From JBBKWG01 sp037968835 (GTDB lineage Bacteria > Pseudomonadota > Alphaproteobacteria > Rhodobacterales > Rhodobacteraceae): a DNA stretch of 7,682 nt. The DNA is taken from positions 1-7,682 of the forward strand of contig JBBKWG010000023.1 in the NCBI GenBank assembly GCA_037968835.1. The letters are read 5' to 3'. This document shows, in pieces, positions 1-5,077 of this stretch. Below the pieces are notes generated by a model. It saw only the letters and a program-made list of their open reading frames with translations, made no database searches and had not been told where the DNA came from. A program made the position numbers and the translations under genes. Positions within the stretch are counted from its first letter, which is position 1; every line of letters begins with the position of its first letter.

Positions 1-447
1 CAACGTATTGAACGGATACACGATATTATCGTTGCGAGCGATGGCAAGATGATCCCGTGGGCCGGTCAGCGGGTGCTGGAAAGTTTCAAGATGGGTGCGC
101 GCGGCTATGTGAACCCCTACGGAAACTACGTCCCGCGCGCCACGGTCAAGTTTGTCGAATGGGCAGAACAGGGCCGCTGGGACGATGTGCAGGCGGTGCA
201 GAGCGTGATTTCGCAATTCGACGCGATCATCACGGCCGGGCATCCGCTTTACGGGCACCAGTGCTATTCCAAGGCGCTGGCGGCAGCAGCGGGCTATCCG
301 GTGGGGGATGTGCGCGCGCCGATCACGACGTTCGAGAGCCTTGGCGCGGAAGGGCGCGAGCGGGTGGCGAAGATGGTTCCGCTGATGCACGAACTCGACC
401 GGATCGTCGACTCGGTCGAAGCGCGACCCGCCGCCGCCGCCGAATAG
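1..447 (+). CDS. DapA-family (dihydrodipicolinate synthase-like) lyase/dehydratase, 5'-truncated by window edge
   Basis: The frame is open from base 1 and ends at TAG 445-447, so only the C-terminal 148 residues are visible. The segment GARGYVNPYGNYVPRA corresponds to the G-x-x-G-x-[VI]-S-x-x-x-N-x-x-P region of class I DapA-superfamily aldolases (dihydrodipicolinate synthase, N-acetylneuraminate lyase, 2-keto-3-deoxy acid dehydratases/aldolases). The helical C-terminal region follows, with PITTFESLG matching the usual P-[IL]-x-x-[LF] stretch near the end. By alignment from memory with E. coli DapA, the window starts about ten residues after the Schiff-base lysine, so the catalytic Lys and Tyr lie outside and the substrate class cannot be judged. 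Next to catabolic dehydrogenases, a 2-keto acid lyase, dehydratase or deaminase is more likely than lysine biosynthesis (inference). The tail is alanine-rich, encoded by GCC repeats just before the stop. The gene is convergent with the SDR at 450, with only 2 nt between their stop codons. Confidence 0.85.
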   Translation, partial: QRIERIHDIIVASDGKMIPWAGQRVLESFKMGARGYVNPYGNYVPRATVKFVEWAEQGRWDDVQAVQSVISQFDAIITAGHPLYGHQCYSKALAAAAGYPVGDVRAPITTFESLGAEGRERVAKMVPLMHELDRIVDSVEARPAAAAE

Positions 448-449
448 GC

Positions 450-1223
450 TCATCTGATATAGGCCGCGCCGTTGAGGTCGATTGTCGCTCCCGTCAGGTG
501 ACGGGCGCGGCCCTCGGCCAGAAACGCCGCAAGCTCGGCGATGTCCGACGGCGGAACCCATTCGCCCATCGGCAGCGTCGCGGTCACCGCCGCTTCACCC
601 CCGGTCAAGGCGGCGCTGTCGAGCGACATTTGCGTGCGGACGACGCCGGGCGCGATGACATAGGCCAGAATGCCCCGGTCGGCATAGTTTCGTGCGACGG
701 TCTTTGTGGCCGCAGCGATGGCGGCTTTCGAGGCGGCGTAGGCGATGGCGCCGGGGTTCGACGTTCCGCGCGTGGTGACCCAGCTTCCGATGCCGATGAT
801 CGCGCCGGGTTCGCCCGCTCCCAGCCATGCCGCAACTGCATGCCGCATCAGGCGCGCCGGGGCGAATACGTTGACCGCCATCGCCTCGGCCCAGACCGCA
901 TCCCAATCCTCGATCGGATCGAGGATGCCACCCTTCTGGCGCATGATGCCTGCGTTGTTGACCAGCACGTCGATGCGACCGCCCGCGGCGTCGCTTGCCT
1001 GGCTCCAGAAATCGTCCACCGCGTGGATGTCGGAAAAATCGGCCTGGATCAGCACCGCCTGACCGGATTTAGCGCGTGAGGTCGCGAGTTCGGCCCCGGC
1101 GCGGTCACCGCCATAATGGGCAATCACCTTTGCGCCGGCGTCGATCATGATTTCCGCGATGGCCGCGCCGATGCCCTTGGACGCGCCGGTGATGACCACT
1201 GTCTTGCCGCTGAGATCCGCCAT
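450..1223 (-). CDS. Short-chain dehydrogenase/reductase (classical SDR), second gene of a minus-strand operon
   Basis: A 257-residue protein of usual SDR length. The cofactor loop is TGASKGIG (residues 12-19), the NNAG motif is at 89-92, the structural Asn at 118, and the catalytic Y162-x3-K166 (YAASK) is present. S147, 15 residues before the Tyr, is the likely catalytic Ser; the usual spacing is 13, so the substrate loop may be two residues longer. The stretch after beta-2 (AHYGGDRAG) has no Asp at its end, which would allow NADP(H), but this is weak evidence. The start was chosen because AGGA (minus strand, 1230-1233) lies 6 nt upstream and overlaps the TAG of the preceding gene. The open frame continues far upstream, but that part is a shadow of the flavin oxidoreductase gene. 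It probably oxidises or reduces a hydroxyl/carbonyl group of an intermediate made with the upstream OYE-like enzyme. Substrate unknown. Confidence 0.92.
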   Translation of the reverse strand: MADLSGKTVVITGASKGIGAAIAEIMIDAGAKVIAHYGGDRAGAELATSRAKSGQAVLIQADFSDIHAVDDFWSQASDAAGGRIDVLVNNAGIMRQKGGILDPIEDWDAVWAEAMAVNVFAPARLMRHAVAAWLGAGEPGAIIGIGSWVTTRGTSNPGAIAYAASKAAIAAATKTVARNYADRGILAYVIAPGVVRTQMSLDSAALTGGEAAVTATLPMGEWVPPSDIAELAAFLAEGRARHLTGATIDLNGAAYIR

Positions 1224-1231
1224 TTCGTGTC

Positions 1232-2332
1232 CTACTTTCTGGTGACGAAGGGTACCGCGCTCAGATCGGGATTGCAGCGGGCATATTGTGCGGGAAGGCG
1301 GACTTCCTCGTTGAGCGCGACCGCCGCCCGCCATGTCCAGCGCGGATCCCACAACATCCGACGGGCCAGCACGACCATGTCCGCCTGACCGGTCGCGAGG
1401 ATCGTCTCGGCCTGGATCGGGTCGGTGATCTGTCCAACCGCCGAGGTCGCAATGCCCGCATCGCGCCGGATTCTTTCCGACATTCCGACCTGATACCCCG
1501 GACCCGTAGTGATCTTCTGCCTTTGATCCAGCCCGCCGCTGGATACGTCGATCATATCGCAGCCGAGATCCTTCAGCGCACGGCAGAATTCGACCGACTG
1601 GTCGAGATCCCATCCGCCGTCGATCCAGTCGGTGGCCGACAGCCGCACCTGGATCGGTTTGTCGGCAGGGAAAGCTGCCCGGACCGCCTCGAAAACCTCA
1701 AGCGGATACCGCATCCGGTTTTCCAGAGCGCCGCCATAGGCATCGGTGCGAAGATTGGTGATAGGAGACAGGAATTGGTGCAGGAGATAGCCGTGCGCGG
1801 CGTGCAATTGCACCACATCGAAGCCCGCCCGGTCAGCGCGCAGGGCAGATTCGACGAACGCGTTTTTCACCCGGTCGAGATCGCTTCCCGTCATCGGGTC
1901 GGGTGCGGGCCAGCCCGGCAGATACGGCACCGCCGAAGGCGCCTGTGGCTGCCATCCGCCCGCACCCTCGATCATTCCGCCGCCTTCCCAGGGTGGAACC
2001 GTGTTCCCCTTGCGGCCGGCATGGCTGAGCTGGATGCCGACGACCGAGCCGCTCACCGATTTGATGAACGCCACGATGCGGGCAAAGGCGGCCTCGGTCG
2101 CGTCGTCGTAAAGTCCGGTGCAGCCAAGCGTGATGCGCCCGTCGGGTTCGATCCCCGTCGCCTCGGTGAAGATCACGCCCGGACCCGACAGGGCGAATTG
2201 GCCCAGGTGAACCAGGTGCCAATCCTGTGGCACGCCGTCCGTCGCGGAATACTGGCACATCGGCGACACCGTGATCCGGTTGGACGCCGTGACCCCTCTC
2301 ATCGCGATTGGCGAAAAAAGCGTGCTCGGCAT
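1232..2332 (-). CDS. Old Yellow Enzyme-type NADH:flavin oxidoreductase (YqjM/xenobiotic reductase class)
   Basis: A 366-residue FMN-dependent TIM barrel. The N-terminal SPMCQYS places Cys26 and Tyr28 at the positions typical of thermophilic-like OYEs such as YqjM, where the Cys tunes the flavin. The active-site segment HAAHGYLLHQFLSP begins at residue 177, giving the His177/His180 pair that binds the activating carbonyl or nitro group and Tyr182 (equivalents of YqjM His164/His167/Tyr169). R230 is the expected flavin N1/O2 contact. The phosphate-binding loop reads VVLARRMLWDP near 320-330, with Ala where most relatives have Gly (LGR). The length is normal for the short form, so it lacks the C-terminal Fe-S and FAD domains of trimethylamine dehydrogenase or dienoyl-CoA reductase types. 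The family reduces alpha,beta-unsaturated carbonyls with NAD(P)H. The start was chosen at the Met preceded by AAGGGG (minus strand, 2338-2343); a longer open frame to 2473 would run through the promoter region. First gene of the operon, 8 nt before the SDR. Confidence 0.93.
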   Translation of the reverse strand: MPSTLFSPIAMRGVTASNRITVSPMCQYSATDGVPQDWHLVHLGQFALSGPGVIFTEATGIEPDGRITLGCTGLYDDATEAAFARIVAFIKSVSGSVVGIQLSHAGRKGNTVPPWEGGGMIEGAGGWQPQAPSAVPYLPGWPAPDPMTGSDLDRVKNAFVESALRADRAGFDVVQLHAAHGYLLHQFLSPITNLRTDAYGGALENRMRYPLEVFEAVRAAFPADKPIQVRLSATDWIDGGWDLDQSVEFCRALKDLGCDMIDVSSGGLDQRQKITTGPGYQVGMSERIRRDAGIATSAVGQITDPIQAETILATGQADMVVLARRMLWDPRWTWRAAVALNEEVRLPAQYARCNPDLSAVPFVTRK

Positions 2333-2352
2333 TAAAGCCCCTTCGTTTTCAA

Positions 2353-2380
2353 TTGAACCGCACCTTCTGTGCGATATACT
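2353..2380 (+). promoter_or_regulatory. Candidate sigma70-type promoter of the TIM-barrel gene
   Basis: TTGAAC (2353-2358), a 16-bp spacer and TATACT (2375-2380) match the sigma70 -35 at 4 of 6 bases and the -10 at 5 of 6. The predicted start of transcription is near 2387, leaving a leader of roughly 58 nt before the ATG at 2445. The -35 sits in the 10-bp perfect palindrome TTCAATTGAA (2348-2357), and the -10 lies inside the first candidate operator box. A weaker opposing promoter for the flavin oxidoreductase can be read on the minus strand (TTCAAT at 2396-2401, 17 bp, TATATC at 2373-2378), so the two promoters would overlap. By eye only. Confidence 0.45.
2359..2373. repeat. 15-bp inverted repeat in the divergent promoter region
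   Basis: CGCAC, five bases (CTTCT), then GTGCG form a perfect 5-5-5 inverted repeat. It lies in the spacer of the candidate forward promoter and overlaps the first half of the upstream operator box. It could be an additional half-site arrangement for the same regulator, or a small hairpin in the leader of the leftward transcript. Confidence 0.4.
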
Positions 2381-2402
2381 AACTTTTGTGCGTAGATTGA
2401 AC
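2369..2402. promoter_or_regulatory. Candidate double operator (two 15-bp boxes separated by TTTT)
   Basis: Two tandem 15-bp boxes, GTGCGATATACTAAC (2369-2383) and GTGCGTAGATTGAAC (2388-2402), are separated by TTTT. Each has the form GTGCG-N5-xxAAC. From established knowledge, PcaR/PobR/PcaU-type IclR regulators recognise sites of the GTTCG-N5-CGCAC kind, so this geometry fits that family. The first box covers the -10 of the forward promoter and the second covers the region around its +1, which would suit repression. The same box-TTTT-box plan recurs at 4072-4105. Which regulator binds is not known, and none is encoded here. Confidence 0.45.
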
Positions 2403-2444
2403 ATGTCGGCTGCGGGCTGACAAGCGGAAAGGATTTTCCCCGAA

Positions 2445-3287
2445 ATGACAAAACTCGACGTTGCGGCAAGCACATTCCCGTTCCTCTATTCGCACGACGG
2501 TCTCGGCGCGATGAAGCATCTTCGCACGCTTGGCTTCGATATCTTCGAGTTGATGATCTTCCCGCCGCATTGCTGGCCCCGCGAACTCAGCGCCGAGCAG
2601 GTCAGGGACTACAAGGACTGGCTGCGCGGCGAGGGCTTGAAAATCTCGTCGTTGTGTTACCCGCTTCTGGACAACAATCCCAACGGCGTCGATGTCCTGA
2701 TGCGTGAATATACGCTGGATCGTTACCGCGAGGCGATCGACTTTGCGGCCGAGGTATCGTGCCCCTACGTCGTGGCCATTCCCGGTCCGGTCAACAGTCT
2801 GATCAACCCGCCGCATGAATGGATGCTGAACTGGTTCGTCGAGGGCGTGCAGAAGCTGGTCGCGCATGCCAAGGGGACCGGCGTCGAGATCCTGCTTGAA
2901 AATGTGCCGTTCACGTATCTGCCGACCGCCAAGGACATGCGCGAGACCGCTGCGCTGATCGGTCCGGAGGTGGGCATCAACTTCGACATCTGCAACAGCG
3001 CCTTCATCAAGGAAGATCCCGCCGACGCGATCCGCATGTTGGGCGATCTGGTGAAAAACGTGCATATTTCGGATTCCGGGCTGGACGAGTTCAAGCACGA
3101 ACGCCTTGGCACCGGCATCGTCGAGCCTGCGCCGGTGGCCCGGGCACTTCAGGACATCGGCTATACCGGCGTGACGGTGCTTGAGATCATCACCGACGCC
3201 TTGCAGCCGGACTCTGACCCCGACGGCGACATCAGGGCCAGCCATGATATTCTGGCCGAGGCGGGATGGGCGGCGCGGCCTAGCTGA
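2445..3287 (+). CDS. Xylose isomerase-like TIM-barrel protein (sugar isomerase/epimerase, AP endonuclease 2 superfamily)
   Basis: A 280-residue single-domain TIM barrel of the sugar isomerase/epimerase superfamily. Candidate divalent-metal ligands at the strand ends are E152 (LLENV), D181 (FDICN), H207 (VHISD) and E247 (LEI). Their positions and order resemble the Glu-Asp-His-Glu set of D-tagatose 3-epimerase (E152/D185/H211/E246, from memory). The metal-proximal Asp is usually followed three residues later by a His; here that position is N184, which hints at a changed substrate site. The LGTG motif at 221-224 is the usual post-His glycine turn. No signal peptide, so cytoplasmic. The start has GGAAAGGA (2426-2433) 11 nt upstream, slightly long spacing. 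It forms its own rightward unit, divergent from the OYE-SDR operon and convergent with the next SDR, whose 3' end it overlaps by 8 bp. It probably isomerises or epimerises a hydroxy-keto or sugar-like intermediate; hydroxypyruvate-isomerase-like or inosose-type activity is also possible. Confidence 0.87.
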   Translation: MTKLDVAASTFPFLYSHDGLGAMKHLRTLGFDIFELMIFPPHCWPRELSAEQVRDYKDWLRGEGLKISSLCYPLLDNNPNGVDVLMREYTLDRYREAIDFAAEVSCPYVVAIPGPVNSLINPPHEWMLNWFVEGVQKLVAHAKGTGVEILLENVPFTYLPTAKDMRETAALIGPEVGINFDICNSAFIKEDPADAIRMLGDLVKNVHISDSGLDEFKHERLGTGIVEPAPVARALQDIGYTGVTVLEIITDALQPDSDPDGDIRASHDILAEAGWAARPS

Positions 3288-4038
3288 GCCCGGCTTCGAT
3301 CGGAAACACCGATCCCGTCATGCCTGCCGAGGCATTCGACGCCAGAAAATGCGCGACTTCGGCGACGTCGTCCACGGTTGCCATGCGGCCAAGGGCGGTC
3401 TCTTGCGCAAGGGCGGCCAACGCTAGCTCGGGGCTTGGGCCACCTGTCGCGTGAGGCGCGGCGATCCGGGACAGAAGCGCCTCGGTCGCGATGGCGCCGG
3501 GGGCGAGCGCGTTCACCCGCGTGCCGTCACGTCCCAGATCCAGCGCCGCCGCGCGCATTACCCCGATGAGCGCATGTTTCGAGGCGGTGTAGAGCGGTTG
3601 GCTGGGATGGGCGCGAAATCCGTTGATTGACGCCATCACTACGACCGAAGCGTGATCCGAGTTCGCCAGTGCTTGGGCAAAGGCGCCGATGGTCGCGGCG
3701 ACCCCCCAGACGTTCACGGCCATGACGCGGCTCCATTCCTGGGCGTCGAGATCGCGCATCCGACGCCAGGGCGGGACAACGCCCGCGTTCGCAACCACGA
3801 TGTCGACTTTGCCCAAATCGCCAGCCAGGGCCGCCAGCCGGTCTTTGGCATCGAGCGCCCCAAGATCGCACGAGAACCTGCCCTGCCCGTCGGGAACCTG
3901 GGACATTGCCGAGTCCAGATCGACGATCATCACCGCAGCGCCCGATGCCGACAAACGCGCGGCTATGGCGCGGCCAAGTCCGGATGCGCCGCCCGTCACC
4001 ACGGCTGTGCGTCCAACGAGGTCTTGCGAAACAGCCAT
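3280..4038 (-). CDS. Short-chain dehydrogenase/reductase (classical SDR), NAD(H)-type
   Basis: A 252-residue classical SDR: TGGASGLG at 15-22, Asp40 at the end of beta-2 (VMIVD) favouring NAD(H), ANAG at 83-86, Asn109, and the catalytic S137/Y150/K154 triad with standard 13- and 4-residue spacing. The start was chosen at the Met with AGGAT 9 nt upstream; a 16-residue longer frame has no better ribosome site. It is monocistronic on the minus strand, transcribed away from the hydroxyacyl-CoA dehydrogenase-like gene, and its TAG lies inside the end of the TIM-barrel gene. It is only moderately similar by eye to the SDR at 450-1223 (different cofactor loop and active-site surroundings), so the two are not a recent duplication. 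Probably an NAD-dependent alcohol or polyol dehydrogenase of the same catabolic route; substrate unknown. Confidence 0.92.
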   Translation of the reverse strand: MAVSQDLVGRTAVVTGGASGLGRAIAARLSASGAAVMIVDLDSAMSQVPDGQGRFSCDLGALDAKDRLAALAGDLGKVDIVVANAGVVPPWRRMRDLDAQEWSRVMAVNVWGVAATIGAFAQALANSDHASVVVMASINGFRAHPSQPLYTASKHALIGVMRAAALDLGRDGTRVNALAPGAIATEALLSRIAAPHATGGPSPELALAALAQETALGRMATVDDVAEVAHFLASNASAGMTGSVFPIEAGLS

Positions 4039-4071
4039 GTTGCGTGATCCTTTCCGCGTGGCTAATGATTG

Positions 4072-4105
4072 TGAAAGTATCCGCACTTTTGTTCGCCCTG
4101 CGAAC
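4072..4105. promoter_or_regulatory. Candidate double operator matching the one at 2369-2402
   Basis: The right half, GTTCGCCCTGCGAAC (4091-4105), is a perfect 5-5-5 inverted repeat. It extends to a 23-bp near-palindrome (4087-4109) with TTTT on the left and TAAA on the right, one mismatched pair. It is preceded by TTTT and by the 15-mer TGAAAGTATCCGCAC (4072-4086), which keeps only the right half-site CGCAC. Aligned with 2369-2402 the shared core is TATNCNNACTTTTGTNCG at the same spacing. Half-sites match IclR-type operators in form (inference). It sits between the SDR at 3280-4038 and the gene at 4142 and could control both. Confidence 0.5.
4076..4104 (-). promoter_or_regulatory. Candidate promoter for the leftward SDR gene
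   Basis: On the minus strand TTCGCA (4099-4104), a 17-bp spacer and GATACT (4076-4081) give a 4-of-6 match to the sigma70 -35 and a similar -10. Both elements lie within the candidate operator, and the -35 is part of the palindromic box. I could not find an equally convincing rightward promoter for the gene at 4142. Tentative. Confidence 0.3.
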
Positions 4106-4141
4106 TAAATCAAGTGAAAGGTTCCCCAACTGTCCAGTGCA

Positions 4142-5077
4142 ATGCAGAGCGAAATCGTCATCCTTGGCGCCGGGTTCATCGGCCTGTCCTTCGCTGCGGT
4201 TTTCGCGGACGCCGGCTGGCCGGTCACGCTGAGCGATCCCGACCGAACGCGGCGCGAAGCCGCAAGGGACGGTATCCGGGTGCAGACCGAGGCGAGCGAA
4301 CAGGCCGGACTGGCGCGGCGCAAAGGCGGCAATGTCGCCATCGTCGAGACGCCGGGTGCAGCTTTGGCCACGGCGGGAATGGTGATCGAGTGCGGGCCGG
4401 AAGATCTGGAGGTCAAGCGCGCCATTTTCGCCGATCTATTGAGCCGGACCGGGGCTGATACACTTCTGGTGACGGCTTCCTCTGCAATTCCAATGTCGCG
4501 GATCGTGACCGGTGCGCATGAACAGGCGCGGTGTCTGGTCGCCCATCCGGTGAACCCTCCCGCCGTGTTGCGCATAATCGAGCTGTGCCCCGCGCCCGGA
4601 ACCGATGCAGGAACCATGAAACGCGCGGGCAATCTTTTTGACGCGGTGGGGTTCCGAACCGCCACGCTTGGCCGCGAGGTCGAAGGGTTCATCCTCAACC
4701 GTCTTCAGGGCGCAGTCCTGCGCGAGGCTTATCGTCTGGTGTCCGACGGGGTTGCGGCGCCAGAGGACATCGACGCGGTCATGCGGCTTGGCCTTGGCCC
4801 GAGGTGGGCCTTGTCGGGTCCGTTCGAGACGGCGGAACTGAATACGCCCGGCGGTATCAAGGGTCATGCCGCCCGGATGGGCCCGGCCTATAAGCGCATG
4901 GGCGAGGAACGCGGGGAGACGGTCGAATGGTCCGATGCCCTGATCGACCGGGTTGCGGCGTCGCGCGAGGCGGCACGCGGCGGGGAAAGTATCGAGGATC
5001 GCGTCCGGTGGCGGGCCCAAGCCGTGGCGCGGCTGGTGGCGTTTCGCGATGAACTGATGGACGACGCGGATGAGTGA
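4142..5077 (+). CDS. 3-hydroxyacyl-CoA dehydrogenase-family protein (lambda-crystallin / L-gulonate 3-dehydrogenase-like)
   Basis: A 311-residue two-domain dehydrogenase. The N-terminal Rossmann fold has GAGFIG (G9, G11, G14) and Asp32 after beta-2, indicating NAD(H). The catalytic region has S113/S114, His135 in AHPVNPP and Glu147 in IIELCP, the His-Glu dyad of the family, and Asn186 in EGFILNR. The C-terminal helical domain contains GLGPRWALSGPFETAELN (217-234), typical of the lambda-crystallin (L-gulonate 3-dehydrogenase) and carnitine dehydrogenase branch rather than fatty-acid beta-oxidation enzymes. It most likely oxidises a 3-hydroxy acid to a 3-keto acid; L-gulonate, L-carnitine and beta-hydroxy acids are all possible. 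The nearest purine-rich ribosome site (GAAAGG, 4116-4121) is 20 nt before the ATG, so the start signal is weak; an in-frame CTG at 4130 has better spacing. First gene of the rightward operon: its TGA overlaps the next ATG as ATGAGTGA. Confidence 0.9.
   Translation: MQSEIVILGAGFIGLSFAAVFADAGWPVTLSDPDRTRREAARDGIRVQTEASEQAGLARRKGGNVAIVETPGAALATAGMVIECGPEDLEVKRAIFADLLSRTGADTLLVTASSAIPMSRIVTGAHEQARCLVAHPVNPPAVLRIIELCPAPGTDAGTMKRAGNLFDAVGFRTATLGREVEGFILNRLQGAVLREAYRLVSDGVAAPEDIDAVMRLGLGPRWALSGPFETAELNTPGGIKGHAARMGPAYKRMGEERGETVEWSDALIDRVAASREAARGGESIEDRVRWRAQAVARLVAFRDELMDDADE

Noticed and set aside
429..442. GCC-repeat tract near the end of the DapA-like gene, considered as a phase-variable repeat.
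   Set aside because: Triplet repeats do not shift frame, the tract is short, and it encodes a simple alanine tail common in GC-rich genomes.
57..1079. Long open frame of 340 codons on the + strand across the DapA-like and SDR genes.
   Set aside because: It crosses two well-supported genes in other frames; its translation is Arg/Gly-rich low-complexity without any domain, as expected for a shadow frame in GC-rich DNA.
1286..2335. 349-codon open frame antisense to the flavin oxidoreductase gene.
   Set aside because: The minus-strand frame has unmistakable OYE motifs; the antisense product shows none and has the composition of a shadow frame.
2379..3245. 288-codon minus-strand frame opposite the TIM-barrel gene.
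   Set aside because: Mirror of a strongly supported gene with intact metal ligands; no recognisable family and no ribosome site.
3298..3314. Perfect 6-bp stem with 5-base loop after the TIM-barrel stop, considered as a terminator.
   Set aside because: No T-tract follows on either strand and the bases encode the conserved C-terminal end of the SDR, so I did not list it as a terminator.
450..4038. The two SDR genes considered as a tandem or inverted duplication.
   Set aside because: Cofactor loops, active-site segments and C-termini differ throughout, so they are distant paralogues and not a recent repeat.
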